Notes: generated by a model from the sequence alone, not told the origin. Positions 9,327 to 19,918 are shown, counted from the first letter of the stretch. The stretch is 64,000 nucleotides of DNA from an uncultured Porticoccus sp. (GCF_913061305.1 NZ_CAJXST010000009.1:1-64000); one strand, 5' to 3'. Numbers and translations: made by a program.

Positions 9327-10859
9327 TTACAACGGAATATTGCCGTGCTTCCGCCAGGGATTCTCCAGTTGCTTGTCGCGCAACATGGAAAGCGATCTCG
9401 CCACCCGCTTGCGGGTCAGGCTGGGCAAGATCACATCATCGATAAACCCGCGTTTACCGGCAATAAAGGGGTTGGCAAATTTCTCCCGGTATTCCTGCTC
9501 TCGGGCAGCAATTTTTTCCTGATTGCCGATATCCTTGCGGAAAATAATCTCCACGGCGCCTTTCGGCCCCATCACTGCGATTTCCGCCGTTGGCCAGGCG
9601 AGATTGACATCACCGCGCAGGTGTTTCGACGACATCACATCGTAGGCACCACCGTAGGCTTTGCGAGTGATCACGGTCACTTTGGGGACGGTACATTCCG
9701 CATAGGCGTACAACAACTTGGCACCGTGCTTGATGATGCCGCCATACTCCTGTGTCGTGCCGGGCATGAAGCCGGGCACATCGACAAACGTCAGCACCGG
9801 GATATTGAAGGCGTCACAGAAGCGGATAAAGCGGGCACCTTTTTTGGATGCATCGATATCCAGACAACCGGCCAGCACCATCGGCTGGTTGGCGACCACA
9901 CCCACGGTAGACCCTTCGATGCGAATAAAACCAATCACCAGGTTGGCTGCGTAGTCGGGCTGCAATTCAAAAAAGTCGCCCTCGTCCGCCACTTTTACAA
10001 TCAGCTCTTTCATGTCGTAGGGCTGATTCGGGTCATCGGGAATCAGGGTATCCAGTGATGCTTCGGCTCGATCTGCCGGGTCTTCCGTTGGCCAGACCGG
10101 TGGTTTCTCCTGATTGTTGGCCGGCAGGAATGTGATAAAACGGCGCAGCTTGACCAGGGCCTCCACATCATTTTCAAACGCCAGATCCGCCACGCCGGAT
10201 TTGGACGAATGGGTGACTGCCCCTCCGAGCTGCTCCGCGGTGACCGTCTCATGGGTCACGGTTTTCACCACCTCGGGACCGGTCACAAACATATAGGAGC
10301 TATCTTTGACCATGAAAATAAAGTCTGTGATGGCGGGGGAATACACCGCCCCACCCGCACAGGGGCCCATGATCATGGAAATTTGCGGAATGACACCGGA
10401 CGCCATGACATTGCGTTGAAACACGTCGGCATAGCCGCCCAGGGAGGCCACACCCTCCTGAATACGCGCACCACCGGAATCATTCAGCCCGATAACCGGC
10501 GCGCCCACTTTCATGGCGTGGTCCATCAGCTTGCAGATTTTCTCCGCATGGGTTTCCGACAGAGAACCACCAAAAACCGTGAAGTCCTGGCTAAACACAA
10601 ACACCAGCCGACCATTGACGGTACCGTAGCCAATGACCACACCGTCGCCGGGAATATGCTCCTGCTCCATGCCAAAATCGGTACAGCGGTGCTCGACAAA
10701 CGTGTCCCACTCCTCAAAAGAGCCAGGATCCAACAGCAAGTCAATACGCTCACGAGCGGTCAGTTTGCCTTTGCTGTGCTGGGCATCAATACGCTTCTGC
10801 CCACCACCCATGCGGGCTTTTTCACGCATGGCTTCCAACTGTTCCATAATTTCGTACAT
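9327..10859 (-). CDS. pccB: Propionyl-CoA carboxylase, carboxyltransferase beta subunit
   Basis: Transfers the carboxyl group from biotin to propionyl-CoA, giving (S)-methylmalonyl-CoA. The 510 residues contain two crotonase-like carboxyltransferase halves, with the glycine-rich oxyanion stretch [12 protein letters not shown] in the first and [19 protein letters not shown] in the second. The length is the usual one for PccB. GGAG lies before the ATG. It is 121 bp downstream of the mutase gene and 82 bp upstream of pccA on the minus strand, which fits one transcript. Confidence 0.95.
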   Translation of the reverse strand: MYEIMEQLEAMREKARMGGGQKRIDAQHSKGKLTARERIDLLLDPGSFEEWDTFVEHRCTDFGMEQEHIPGDGVVIGYGTVNGRLVFVFSQDFTVFGGSLSETHAEKICKLMDHAMKVGAPVIGLNDSGGARIQEGVASLGGYADVFQRNVMASGVIPQISMIMGPCAGGAVYSPAITDFIFMVKDSSYMFVTGPEVVKTVTHETVTAEQLGGAVTHSSKSGVADLAFENDVEALVKLRRFITFLPANNQEKPPVWPTEDPADRAEASLDTLIPDDPNQPYDMKELIVKVADEGDFFELQPDYAANLVIGFIRIEGSTVGVVANQPMVLAGCLDIDASKKGARFIRFCDAFNIPVLTFVDVPGFMPGTTQEYGGIIKHGAKLLYAYAECTVPKVTVITRKAYGGAYDVMSSKHLRGDVNLAWPTAEIAVMGPKGAVEIIFRKDIGNQEKIAAREQEYREKFANPFIAGKRGFIDDVILPSLTRKRVARSLSMLRDKQLENPWRKHGNIPL

Positions 10860-10980
10860 AGGGTTCTCCCAATCCTGGCTACCGAATCACAAGCCGGCAA
10901 CACGTCATTCTATTGTTCTAATAATGTACACACGCCTGCCAGATGACTGGCCTGCCGGTGCTCCTTTCAAAAAGCGGAGC

Positions 10981-13122
10981 TTATTGTTCACTCAGCAGCG
11001 CAATCACTTCGGCAGCCGCTTGGGGAATATTGGTACCCGGCCCGTAGATAGCGGCCACTCCCGCATCAAAGAGCTCCTGATAATCCTGAGGCGGAATAAC
11101 ACCGCCACAAACCACTTTGATATCGCTGCCACCCTCGGCACGCAGTGCGGCAATCAACTGGGGCACCAGGGTTTTATGACCAGCGGCCTGGGAAGACACG
11201 CCCACCACATGAACATCATTTTCAATCGCCATGCGGGCCGCCTCTTCCGGGGTTTGAAACATTGGACTGATATCCACATCAAAACCGATGTCTGCAAAAG
11301 CCGTGGCAATGACCTTGGCACCCCGATCGTGACCATCCTGCCCCATTTTTGCCACCAGCATCCTGGGGCGGCGACCGGCCCGTTCGGCAAAGGCCGAGAC
11401 GCTCGCCTGAATGGCGGCAAAGGCCTCATCACCTTCATAGGCTGAACCATAAACACCACTGATGGTACGGGTTACCGCCTTGTGACGACCCCAGATTTTT
11501 TCCAGCGCGAATGAGATTTCTCCAACCGTGGCGCGGGCCCGGGCAGCCTCTACTGCCAGCTCCAGCAGGTTGCCCTCCCCTGATTCCGCCGCTGCGGTGA
11601 GTGCATCCAGCGCCTGCTGGCAGGCATTGTTGTCGCGGTTGTCGCGCAGAGCCTGCAATCTCTCTACCTGTGATTCGCGTACGGCACTGTTATCAATATT
11701 GAGGATATCCACCGGAGATTCCTCGGCCTGCTGGTACTTATTGACACCGACAATGACCTCTTTCCCGCGGTCAATTCTGGCCTGCCGCTCTGCCGCCGCC
11801 TGCTCAATGCGGAGTTTCGGCATGCCGGATTCCACAGCCTTGGTCATACCGCCCATTTCCTCGACTTCTTCAATCAGGATACGGGCTTCCTTGACCAGCT
11901 GGTCAGTGAGACTTTCCACATAGTAGGAACCGGCCAGCGGGTCCACCACGTTAGTGATGCCGGTTTCCTCCTGAATCACCAATTGCGTATTGCGGGCAAT
12001 TCGAGCTGAGAACTCGGTTGGCAAGGCCAATGCTTCATCCAGAGCGTTGGTGTGCAGGGATTGGGTGCCGCCCAGTACGGCGGACATGGCTTCGATCGTG
12101 GTCCGCATAACATTGTTATAAGGGTCCTTGCTGGTCAGGCTGACACCGGATGTCTGGCAGTGGGTGCGCAGCATCAGCGATTTGTTGTCCCGGGGGTCAA
12201 ACTTCTCCTTCATCAGGGTGGCCCAGAGAATCCGCGCAGCCCGCAGCTTGGCAATTTCCATAAAGAAATTCATACCGATGGCAAAGAAGAACGACAGGCG
12301 TGGTGCAAATTTATCAACGTCCAGACCGCTGGCAATTGCAGTGCGCACGTACTCGATACCATCGGCGATGGTATAGGCCAGCTCCTGCACATTGGTGGCT
12401 CCGGCTTCCTGCATGTGATAACCGGAAATGGAAATGGAGTTGAATCTGGGCATGTGCTGGGCGGTATAGCCAATAATATCGGAGACAATCCGCATCGAGG
12501 GCGCCGGTGGATAGATATAGGTATTGCGCACCATGAATTCCTTGAGAATGTCATTCTGCAGGGTTCCCGCCAGCTTGTCCGGGGTCACACCCTGCTCTTC
12601 GGCTGCGACAATGTAATTGGCCATAACCGGCAGTACGGCACCATTCATGGTCATGGATACCGAAACCTGATCGAGCGGAATGCTGTCAAACAGCACCTTC
12701 ATATCCTCAACCGAATCGATGGCGACTCCGGCCTTGCCCACATCCCCCACGACCCGTTCATGATCCGAGTCGTAACCGCGGTGAGTGGGCAGATCAAACG
12801 CCACTGACAGGCCCTGTTGTCCGGCCGCCAGATTTCGACGATAAAAGGCATTGGAGGCCTCGGCGGTGGAGAACCCGGCGTACTGCCGGACGGTCCATGG
12901 GCGCCCGGCATACATGGTCGCCTTGGGGCCCCGTTTGAACGGTGAGAAACCGGGCAGATTGTCCAGATGCTCCAGGCCGACCAGGTCCTCTGCGGTATAG
13001 AGCGGTTTGACCGCGATACCTTCCGGGGTATTCCAGACAAGATCTTCGGGCGTTTTACCCTTGGTCTCCTTGGCCGCAAGGGCAGCCCATTCACGGTATG
13101 AAGGTTTGGCGCTATCGGTCAT
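10981..13122 (-). CDS. Methylmalonyl-CoA mutase, single-chain B12 enzyme
   Basis: Rearranges (R)-methylmalonyl-CoA to succinyl-CoA. The 713-residue protein has the N-terminal catalytic barrel ([18 protein letters not shown] near residue 75) and a C-terminal cobalamin domain with the ligand motif GQDGHDRG near residue 600 and the following SSQAAGH and GGVIPP loops. One chain carries both domains, unlike the heterodimeric MutA/MutB. AGAGGTAG precedes the ATG at 13122. It is the first gene of the propionyl-CoA cassette. A short palindrome lies 30 bp upstream; no cobalamin riboswitch was recognised in the leader. Confidence 0.95.
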   Translation of the reverse strand: MTDSAKPSYREWAALAAKETKGKTPEDLVWNTPEGIAVKPLYTAEDLVGLEHLDNLPGFSPFKRGPKATMYAGRPWTVRQYAGFSTAEASNAFYRRNLAAGQQGLSVAFDLPTHRGYDSDHERVVGDVGKAGVAIDSVEDMKVLFDSIPLDQVSVSMTMNGAVLPVMANYIVAAEEQGVTPDKLAGTLQNDILKEFMVRNTYIYPPAPSMRIVSDIIGYTAQHMPRFNSISISGYHMQEAGATNVQELAYTIADGIEYVRTAIASGLDVDKFAPRLSFFFAIGMNFFMEIAKLRAARILWATLMKEKFDPRDNKSLMLRTHCQTSGVSLTSKDPYNNVMRTTIEAMSAVLGGTQSLHTNALDEALALPTEFSARIARNTQLVIQEETGITNVVDPLAGSYYVESLTDQLVKEARILIEEVEEMGGMTKAVESGMPKLRIEQAAAERQARIDRGKEVIVGVNKYQQAEESPVDILNIDNSAVRESQVERLQALRDNRDNNACQQALDALTAAAESGEGNLLELAVEAARARATVGEISFALEKIWGRHKAVTRTISGVYGSAYEGDEAFAAIQASVSAFAERAGRRPRMLVAKMGQDGHDRGAKVIATAFADIGFDVDISPMFQTPEEAARMAIENDVHVVGVSSQAAGHKTLVPQLIAALRAEGGSDIKVVCGGVIPPQDYQELFDAGVAAIYGPGTNIPQAAAEVIALLSEQ

Positions 13123-13432
13123 CGAACACTACCTCTAATCAACTCAATCCCGCGCAAATTGCGCTCTGCTGTTATCTGTTCATTCAATATAGCGGGTATA
13201 TAGCGTTGGCGTTACCCTTGAGGTCACCATCAGCTGCAGGCAATAACGGGATTTCCAATGTGAGCGCACTATGGCGGAGCAACCCGGTCGAAACAAGGAC
13301 AAATTTATTCGCCAAAACTCACTGATTATTTCAGATAATTGTGCTTTGAAACCATTTCATAGCTACAATAGCGCATAAACTCACATTTCATAGCAGGCCA
13401 CCTCTATCGCCACTATCTCGCACCACCATGTT
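13123..13432. promoter_or_regulatory. Divergent promoter region between mutase operon and araC-type gene
   Basis: This 310-bp stretch drives two genes pointing apart. It includes the perfect palindrome GCGCAA-A-TTGCGC at 13152-13164, close to the mutase start, and AT-rich blocks near 13185-13205 and 13330-13380 that could hold promoters. I could not place a clear -35/-10 pair. No riboswitch consensus was recognised. Confidence 0.5.
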
Positions 13433-14425
13433 GTGACCTGCCTGCACGGCATTCTTGAACGCCAGCAAAATGAGCAGGTATTGCTGGCAAGGGCCGGGAT
13501 TAACCCTGCCAGTGTGCAAAACTCACGAGATCGGGTACACACCGACCAGGTGGCCCGCCTGTTTCGACTGGTGCAGCAGGCACTTGACGACGAGTTCATG
13601 GGTTTCACCTCACAGGCCTGCAAATACGGCATCTTTGCCACCGCCTGCGATCTGGTCAGGCACTGCCGCACCCTGGGGGAACTGCTGGAAAAAGTGGTCG
13701 CATTCTATAATCTGGTCACCGACGCAATGGTCATGACACTGGACATTCAGGACAGCTCGGCGCGTTTCAGTGTCGCTCTGCAACAGCCCGAACTGGATGT
13801 CGGGCATTTTATCACCGAGTTCCAGATGGTGATCTGGCACCGCTTTCCGAGCTGGTATATCGGCGAGGCCATCCGCCTCAGGGCAACGCATTTTGTCCAC
13901 CCCGCACCCGATCACAAAAACGAGCTGCGCGTGATGTTTCCGGGCCAGCTGTTGTTTGAACAGTCCAGCAACAGTCTTTATTTTGACGCGCAGTATCTGG
14001 ACAAACCCCTGGTTCGAACCAGTCGCGAACTGGATGCGTTTCTCGCCGTTCACCCCGCCGACATCATGACGATCCCGGGCGAGGACAACAGCCTCGAGGC
14101 CCAGATCGAACGGATTTTCCTGAAAAACAGTCATGGACATCCCACTTTTCCGAAAGCGGAAAATCTGGCCGAACAGCTGCGTATAAGTCCGCTCACCCTC
14201 TACCGAAGGCTGCTGCAGGAAGGCACCAGTTACCAGAAAATCAAGGACAATATTCGCCGTGAAATGGCGATCGACAAGCTGGTGAACAAGAGGTTGTCTG
14301 TGGACGAGGTGTCGGAGCTGGTCGGTTTTGAAGAGCCGCGCTCTTTCACGCGCGCCTTCAAGCAGTGGACCGGCCTGAGCCCGAGAAATTACTGCAAATA
14401 CCACCGGGGCAATCCACCGGATTAG
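13433..14425 (+). CDS. AraC family transcriptional regulator
   Basis: About 330 residues: an N-terminal Arabinose_bd-type (PF12625-like) sensor domain and a C-terminal double helix-turn-helix at about 235-325, including LAEQLRISPLTLYRRL and SVDEVSELVGFEEPRSFTRAFKQWTGLSPRNY-type elements. The start is uncertain. GTG at 13433 is the first usual start codon, but the frame is open back to 13394 and the encoded SIATISHHHVV resembles the family N-terminus. It is divergent from the propionyl-CoA cassette and tail-to-tail with a short-chain dehydrogenase. Control of one of these is plausible but unproven. Confidence 0.88.
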   Translation: MTCLHGILERQQNEQVLLARAGINPASVQNSRDRVHTDQVARLFRLVQQALDDEFMGFTSQACKYGIFATACDLVRHCRTLGELLEKVVAFYNLVTDAMVMTLDIQDSSARFSVALQQPELDVGHFITEFQMVIWHRFPSWYIGEAIRLRATHFVHPAPDHKNELRVMFPGQLLFEQSSNSLYFDAQYLDKPLVRTSRELDAFLAVHPADIMTIPGEDNSLEAQIERIFLKNSHGHPTFPKAENLAEQLRISPLTLYRRLLQEGTSYQKIKDNIRREMAIDKLVNKRLSVDEVSELVGFEEPRSFTRAFKQWTGLSPRNYCKYHRGNPPD

Positions 14426-15246
14426 ATTTCCAGCCCGCCACCCACTACCAGTGTTTGACCGCTGATGTAATTGGATTCGGGTATGCAGAGCAGGTATACC
14501 GCATCGGCGGCCTCTTTTGCAGTACCGGTGCGACCCAATGGAACCAGGGTCTTGAGCAGCGATGTCATCTGCTCACTGACACCGACCCGAATGTCTTTAC
14601 CCGCTATGTTAATGGTCGGGTTCTCGCTGGCCAGGCTGGTAAGCCGGGTCTCGATAAACCCGAAGGCCACCGCATTGACGTTCACGTTGTAGCGCCCCCA
14701 CTCCTTGCACAGGGTTTTGGTCATACCGACCACGCCCGCTTTGGCCGCCGAGTAGGCCAGCTGCCCGGCATTGCCGCCCAGCCCTGAGATCGAAGACACA
14801 TTAACGATCTTGCGATGAACCTGATCGCCCCCCTCCACCTCCAGCGTATGGTAGGCTTTGATGAAGGGCTGGGCTGCCTTGAGGATACGGTAGGGGGCCG
14901 TCATATGCACATCCAGCATGGCATACCACTGCTCGTCGTCAATTTTCTGAATCACATTATCCCAAGTGTACCCGGCGTTGTTGATGATGATGTCCAGGCC
15001 ATCAAACGCATCCACCGCTGTTTTCACAAACCGCACACCAAAATCTTCGGCAGTGACACTGCCGGAACAGACCACCGCTTCGGAGCCCAACCCCTGAATG
15101 TCACTGACCAACTTTTCAAGCGGCTCGGCATCCAGATCATTGATCACCAGTCGGGCACCTTCACTGGCCAGCTTCAATGCTATTTCACGACCTATGCCGC
15201 GAGCGGCACCGGTCACCAGCGCCACTTTTCCTGCCAACTTTTTCAT
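14422..15246 (-). CDS. Short-chain dehydrogenase/reductase, FabG-like
   Basis: A 274-residue NAD(P)-dependent oxidoreductase. It has the cofactor motif TGAARGIG at about 12-19, NNAG near 90, the catalytic serine in NVSSISG and the YxxxK motif YSAAKAG near 168. It ends GQTLVVGGGLEI, as in 3-oxoacyl-reductases. The substrate is unknown; it is slightly longer than typical FabG (about 245) because of an insertion around residues 130-140. Its TAA overlaps the TAG of the convergent araC-type gene by two bases. No acyl-carrier genes are adjacent, so a degradative 3-hydroxyacyl role is as likely as fatty acid synthesis. Confidence 0.85.
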   Translation of the reverse strand: MKKLAGKVALVTGAARGIGREIALKLASEGARLVINDLDAEPLEKLVSDIQGLGSEAVVCSGSVTAEDFGVRFVKTAVDAFDGLDIIINNAGYTWDNVIQKIDDEQWYAMLDVHMTAPYRILKAAQPFIKAYHTLEVEGGDQVHRKIVNVSSISGLGGNAGQLAYSAAKAGVVGMTKTLCKEWGRYNVNVNAVAFGFIETRLTSLASENPTINIAGKDIRVGVSEQMTSLLKTLVPLGRTGTAKEAADAVYLLCIPESNYISGQTLVVGGGLEI

Positions 15247-15455
15247 CGCCGTACTTCCACTTCAACGCTGATCAAATAAACCAGCTGACCCGTGACAGTG
15301 TACCGCCCTCTCTCTCTTTACGAGCACTGGCGTTACACAGTACTCTGAACAGACGTCTACACTGTCCAATGATTTGCCGGAAAAAGCATAGCGATTCACC
15401 CTGCGCACTACAACTCAGACCGCACCGGCACCGCTGATCCAACCAGGTTTCGTCT

Positions 15456-16913
15456 ATGACACTACAACTCAATGATGCTTCTCTGCTGAAATACCAGGCC
15501 TATATCGACGGGCACTGGGTGTCCGCCGACAACGGCAAGACCCTGACGGTAACCAATCCCGTCGACGATTCCCCGCTGGCGGAAGTGGCCAGCTGCGGCA
15601 CCGAGGAAACCCGCCGGATGATTGAGGCCGCCAACCGCGCCCAGCCAGGCTGGGCGGCGGCAACAGCCAAACAGCGTGCGACCCTGTTGCGCGACTGGTA
15701 CAACCTGATCATTGAGCACCAGGAGGATCTGGCCAGAATTCTCACCGCCGAGCAGGGCAAACCCCTGGCTGAGGCCCGCGGCGAAATCCGCTATGGCGCC
15801 AGCTACCTCGAGTGGTTTGCTGAAGAGGCGAAACGCCTCTACGGCGATCTGATTCCGGCACCTGCCAGCGACAAGCGGCTGATGGTATTAAAGCAGCCTG
15901 TCGGCGTGGTGGCCTGTATTACCCCGTGGAACTTCCCCTGTGCCATGCTGGCCCGCAAAATTGCGCCGGCCATAGCGGCTGGCTGCGCCGTGGTATGCAA
16001 ACCCGCCAGTGCCACCCCGCTGTCGGCACTGGCACTGGTGGCACTGGCCGAACGGGCCGGGGCTCCGGCAGGATTGATCAATATCGCTGCAGGCGATAGC
16101 AAAACCATCGGCGCAGAACTCACCCGCAATCCACTGGTACGAAAACTCACCTTCACCGGGTCTACGGCGGTGGGCAAACAACTGATGGCTGCCTGCGCCG
16201 ATACCGTTAAACGCACCTCCATGGAACTGGGCGGCAACGCCCCGTTCATTGTGTTTGACGATGCCGATCTGGATGCAGCCGTGGCTGGTGCCCTGGCCGC
16301 CAAGTATCGCAATGCCGGACAAACCTGTATCTGTGCCAACCGGTTGCTGGTTCAGGCGGGCGTTTACGATCGTTTTGCAGAAAAATTTACCCGTGCAGTG
16401 ACTGAGCTGAACGTGGGCTGCGGCACGGCAGACGGCGTCGATATCGGTCCGCTGATCAGCAGGCAGGCCGCTGACGACGTATATGACCTGATTGAGGATG
16501 CCACCCGGAGAGGCGCCACCGTTCTGACCGGCGGTGGCCGGGGAACTGGCAGCTTCATTCAACCCACGGTATTGAGCAATGCCACGACTGATATGCGATT
16601 GTTCGCGGAAGAAATTTTCGGACCGGTGGCACCACTGTTCAGGTTCGAGACCGAAGCCGAGGCGATTCAGCTGGCCAATGATACAGAATTTGGTCTTGCT
16701 GCCTATTTCTACTCCCGGGACCTTAGCCGTATCTGGCGAGTGGCAGAACAGCTGGAATACGGCATTGTGGGGGTTAATGAAGGTCTTGTCTCAAACGAAA
16801 TGGCGCCTTTTGGCGGCATCAAATACTCCGGTCAGGGACGGGAGGGGTCCCGCTACGGCCTCGATGATTACCTTGAATTGAAGTACCTCTGTCTGGGTGG
16901 CATCAATGCTTAA
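15456..16913 (+). CDS. gabD: NAD(P)-dependent succinate-semialdehyde dehydrogenase
   Basis: Oxidises succinate semialdehyde to succinate, feeding the TCA cycle. The 485-residue protein shows the aldehyde dehydrogenase layout: TPWNFP near residue 155, the FTGSTAVGK nucleotide loop, catalytic glutamate in MELGGNAPF and catalytic cysteine in NAGQTCICANR, which is the GabD-specific form of this segment. It ends with the C-terminal GGIKYSGQGREG. No gabT lies nearby, so the aldehyde source (4-aminobutyrate or other amines) is unknown. The gene stands alone between the divergent dehydrogenase gene and an esterase 66 bp downstream. Confidence 0.92.
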   Translation: MTLQLNDASLLKYQAYIDGHWVSADNGKTLTVTNPVDDSPLAEVASCGTEETRRMIEAANRAQPGWAAATAKQRATLLRDWYNLIIEHQEDLARILTAEQGKPLAEARGEIRYGASYLEWFAEEAKRLYGDLIPAPASDKRLMVLKQPVGVVACITPWNFPCAMLARKIAPAIAAGCAVVCKPASATPLSALALVALAERAGAPAGLINIAAGDSKTIGAELTRNPLVRKLTFTGSTAVGKQLMAACADTVKRTSMELGGNAPFIVFDDADLDAAVAGALAAKYRNAGQTCICANRLLVQAGVYDRFAEKFTRAVTELNVGCGTADGVDIGPLISRQAADDVYDLIEDATRRGATVLTGGGRGTGSFIQPTVLSNATTDMRLFAEEIFGPVAPLFRFETEAEAIQLANDTEFGLAAYFYSRDLSRIWRVAEQLEYGIVGVNEGLVSNEMAPFGGIKYSGQGREGSRYGLDDYLELKYLCLGGINA

Positions 16914-16979
16914 TGCGGGCTCGCCATATGGGTCAGCAGCCACCTGCAGACCGGTGCCCATGACAGGGAGTCCCGGATC

Positions 16980-17759
16980 ATGAAACTGAACTATGTCAGT
17001 CAAGGCAGCGGGCAACCGGTAGTACTGATGCACGGGATGTTTGGTTCACTGAGCAACCTCGGAGTGGTCGGTCGGGCTCTGGCGGATCAGTATCAGGTAA
17101 TCGCCGTCGATATGCGCAACCACGGCGAGTCACCCCACAGCATGACCATGGATTATCCTGCCATGGCAGTGGATATTGTGGAACTGCTGGATGATCTGGC
17201 GCTCCCCAAAGCGCACCTGCTGGGGCACTCAATGGGTGGCAAAGTGGCCATGCAGGTGGCCCTGAACCAGCCGGACCGCGTTGCCAGCCTGATGGCCGCA
17301 GACATCGCGCCGGTAACCTACCAACCCGACCGCCACGGCGGGGTGCTGGCCGGGCTCAGTGCGCTGGCCGAAGCCAGGCCCAGCAGCCGCCAGCAGGCCG
17401 ATCAACTATTGGCCCAGCACGTCAGTGAACCGGGAGTTCGCGCTTTTCTGCTAAAAAATCTGCGTCGGGCTGACGATGGACGTTTTGATCTGCTGCTGTA
17501 TCTGGATGGCATTCTCGCCAACTATCATGAAACCCTGACCCTGGCACCCACCGGAACACCCTTCGCAGGACCGGCACTGTTCATCAAGGGAGCCGATTCC
17601 GCGTACATTCAGGAAAAACACCGGACTGAGATACTGCGATTATTTCCCCACGCCCAGCTCAAGGTGGTGGATAATACCGGCCACTGGTTGCACGCCGAGA
17701 AACCCGCCACCTTTAACAAAATCGTGATGGACTTTCTGGCTGAAGAAACCGGGAACTGA
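16980..17759 (+). CDS. Alpha/beta hydrolase, YbfF-like esterase
   Basis: A 259-residue cytosolic alpha/beta-fold hydrolase. It has the oxyanion HGMFGS near residue 18, nucleophile elbow GHSMGG near residue 82 and the C-terminal catalytic histidine in NTGHWLHAEKP. Sequence layout matches the YbfF family, which hydrolyses short acyl esters and acyl-CoA in vitro. AGGGAG precedes the ATG. The natural substrate is unknown; the position after gabD may mean cotranscription but gives no functional clue. Confidence 0.86.
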   Translation: MKLNYVSQGSGQPVVLMHGMFGSLSNLGVVGRALADQYQVIAVDMRNHGESPHSMTMDYPAMAVDIVELLDDLALPKAHLLGHSMGGKVAMQVALNQPDRVASLMAADIAPVTYQPDRHGGVLAGLSALAEARPSSRQQADQLLAQHVSEPGVRAFLLKNLRRADDGRFDLLLYLDGILANYHETLTLAPTGTPFAGPALFIKGADSAYIQEKHRTEILRLFPHAQLKVVDNTGHWLHAEKPATFNKIVMDFLAEETGN

Positions 17760-17834
17760 CCCAACAGGCCAGCTGGACTGCCAACCAGCGGCATATTGGC
17801 CGACCAACACTTGTGACTCACTCCCGGAAAAACC

Positions 17835-18722
17835 ATGTTGAGCTACCGACACGGCTATCATGCCGGCAATTTTGCCGATGTGCTGAAACACATCATTCTG
17901 GTTGAACTGCTCGACTATCTGACTCTTAAAGACAAACCCTTCGACTACATTGACAGCCATGCCGGAGCAGGCTGGTATAGACTCAACTCCGAACAGGCCA
18001 ACAAAACATCGGAATATGCCGCTGGCATAGGCCGCCTGGACGCAAATGATTTTCCTGAGCTAGCGCAATATTTCTCTCTGCTCTACCCCGACAGAAAGAC
18101 TACCGGCCAGGGACAGAAGCTGTCGCGCTACCCCGGGTCACCCGCCATTGCAAAACATTATCTGCGCCACCGGGATCGGGGCTGGTTATTCGAAATTCAT
18201 CCGACAGATTATGCGGCACTGCACAAACTGATGGCCGGGGACTCCCGAATTCGGGTCTTCGGGGAAGATGGTCTGCAGGGAATAATGGGCCTGCTACCGC
18301 CCGCCTCGAAACGGGGACTGGTGCTGATTGACCCCTCCTACGAAATCAAATCGGATTATCAACGGGTTACGGAACAGCTGATCAAGGCCTACCATAAATT
18401 CGCCACTGGCATTTATGCGCTCTGGTACCCGGTGGTAGACCGGGAGCGCATCAACCGCCTGGAGCGCCAACTGATCGGCGCCGGAATCAAGCGGATACAG
18501 CTTTTTGAGCTGGGCCTGCAACCCGATACCACAGAGCGGGGCATGACATCAGCGGGCATGATCGTTATCAACCCCCCCTGGACGCTGTTCGACAGGATGC
18601 AACCGTTGCTGCCAAAGCTGGCGGGGAAGCTGGCGCCACAAACCGGCGTTTATCGACTTGAAGTATTGGCTGGAGAGGACGCTGTACCACCTCTCCCGAG
18701 ACAGCGTCGCAACACCAGGTAG
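17835..18722 (+). CDS. rlmJ: 23S rRNA (adenine2030-N6)-methyltransferase
   Basis: Methylates A2030 of 23S rRNA. The 295-residue protein begins MLSYRHGYHAGNFADVLKH, highly characteristic of RlmJ, followed by the SAM-binding DYIDSHAGAG near residue 40 and the catalytic motif LIDPSYE near residue 163 (an NPPY-like DPSY variant as in this family). The C-terminus MIVINPPWTL is also conserved. Its last 73 bases overlap the 3' end of the convergent nhaA. Confidence 0.95.
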   Translation: MLSYRHGYHAGNFADVLKHIILVELLDYLTLKDKPFDYIDSHAGAGWYRLNSEQANKTSEYAAGIGRLDANDFPELAQYFSLLYPDRKTTGQGQKLSRYPGSPAIAKHYLRHRDRGWLFEIHPTDYAALHKLMAGDSRIRVFGEDGLQGIMGLLPPASKRGLVLIDPSYEIKSDYQRVTEQLIKAYHKFATGIYALWYPVVDRERINRLERQLIGAGIKRIQLFELGLQPDTTERGMTSAGMIVINPPWTLFDRMQPLLPKLAGKLAPQTGVYRLEVLAGEDAVPPLPRQRRNTR

Positions 18723-19864
18723 CCGACCACACCTGACATGATCGAACCGGCAAGGATGCCCAGGCGCTCGTCAAAAATCAGTTTGATGTCGGTGCCTTCG
18801 AAAGCCAGGGAACTGATAAACAGACTCATGGTAAAACCAATGCCACAGAGTGCGGCCACGCCGTAAAGTCCACCCCAGGTCATATCCTTTGGCCGCGCTG
18901 CCACACCCAGCTTGACGGCAAGCCAGCAACTACCGAACACGCCGACCTGTTTGCCGACGAACAGCCCCAGCGCAATACCCGTCGGCACCGGATGGAAAAC
19001 CTGCGCCACACTGAGACCGGAAAAACTGATACCGGCGTTGGCAAACGCAAATACCGGCAAGACAAAAAAAGTGACCAGCGCCTGCAGGTCACGCTCCATG
19101 ATTTTAAGGGGAGAGACGCCTGGGTTATCGGTGTGGAGAGGAATGAACATGGCCATGATCACCCCCGCCAGGGTCGCGTGGACACCGGACTTCAGCATGG
19201 CAAGCCACATAATCGTACCCACTGCGATATAGAGGCTTTTGGATTCGACGTTGTAACGATTCAAGAGCGCCAGTACCGGCAAACAACTGCAGACCAACAG
19301 CAAAGCCGCAGGGGAAATACTCGATGTGTAAAAGATGGCGATAATGATAATCGCGCCGATATCATCAAAAACTGCCAGAGAAGTAAGGAAAACCTTCAGG
19401 GAGACCGGCACCCTGGAACCCAACAACGACAGGACTCCCAGTGCAAAGGCAATATCGGTAGCGGCCGGAATGGCCCACCCCTGACTGGCAAGACCATCAC
19501 CACTATTGAAGCTCAGATAGATCATTGCCGGTACCAGCATACCGCCCAGAGCCCCCACCCCAGGCAAGATGATTTTTCGCTTATCGGACAGCTCCCCCTC
19601 AATCAACTCGCGCTTTAGTTCGAGCCCTACAAGGAAAAAGAAAACCGCCATTAATCCGTCGTTGATCCACATCAGCAGTGGCTTGGCCACCACGAATTCA
19701 CCGATCATCACCGCTACCGGGGTATCCAGCAGCAGTCCATAGTAAGCTCGCACTGGCGAGTTGGCACAGATCAGCGCAGCGATGGCAGCCAGCATCATCA
19801 CGATGCCACCCGCCGCCTCGAGCCTGAAAAATCGGCTGATATACGATTCAGATCGTTTCTTCAT
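18650..19864 (-). CDS. nhaA: Na+/H+ antiporter NhaA
   Basis: Exports Na+ against two protons and helps with salt and alkaline stress. The 404-residue inner-membrane protein has about 11-12 transmembrane segments and the two essential adjacent aspartates in LAVFDDIGAI. N-terminal FFRLEAAGGIVMM is family-typical. It ends within the rlmJ coding region, so the two mRNAs are complementary over 73 bases. The leader holds a threefold imperfect 13-14 bp repeat. Confidence 0.95.
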   Translation of the reverse strand: MKKRSESYISRFFRLEAAGGIVMMLAAIAALICANSPVRAYYGLLLDTPVAVMIGEFVVAKPLLMWINDGLMAVFFFLVGLELKRELIEGELSDKRKIILPGVGALGGMLVPAMIYLSFNSGDGLASQGWAIPAATDIAFALGVLSLLGSRVPVSLKVFLTSLAVFDDIGAIIIIAIFYTSSISPAALLLVCSCLPVLALLNRYNVESKSLYIAVGTIMWLAMLKSGVHATLAGVIMAMFIPLHTDNPGVSPLKIMERDLQALVTFFVLPVFAFANAGISFSGLSVAQVFHPVPTGIALGLFVGKQVGVFGSCWLAVKLGVAARPKDMTWGGLYGVAALCGIGFTMSLFISSLAFEGTDIKLIFDERLGILAGSIMSGVVGYLVLRRCLGRGGTASSPANTSSR

Positions 19865-19878
19865 AACAGTCTTTTTGA

Positions 19879-19918
19879 CCTGCTTTTTATGGCCTGCTCT
19901 TTATGCTGCTTTTTATAG
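19879..19918 (-). repeat. Imperfect threefold repeat in nhaA leader
   Basis: Three copies of a 13-14 bp unit (plus-strand form CCTGCTTTTTATGG, CCTGCTCTTTATG, CTGCTTTTTATAG) lie 15-54 bases upstream of the nhaA start. They could be slippage products or a repeated regulator site. Confidence 0.5.

Noticed and set aside
13123-13432. Cobalamin riboswitch before the mutase operon
   Set aside because: No B12-box consensus recognised by eye.
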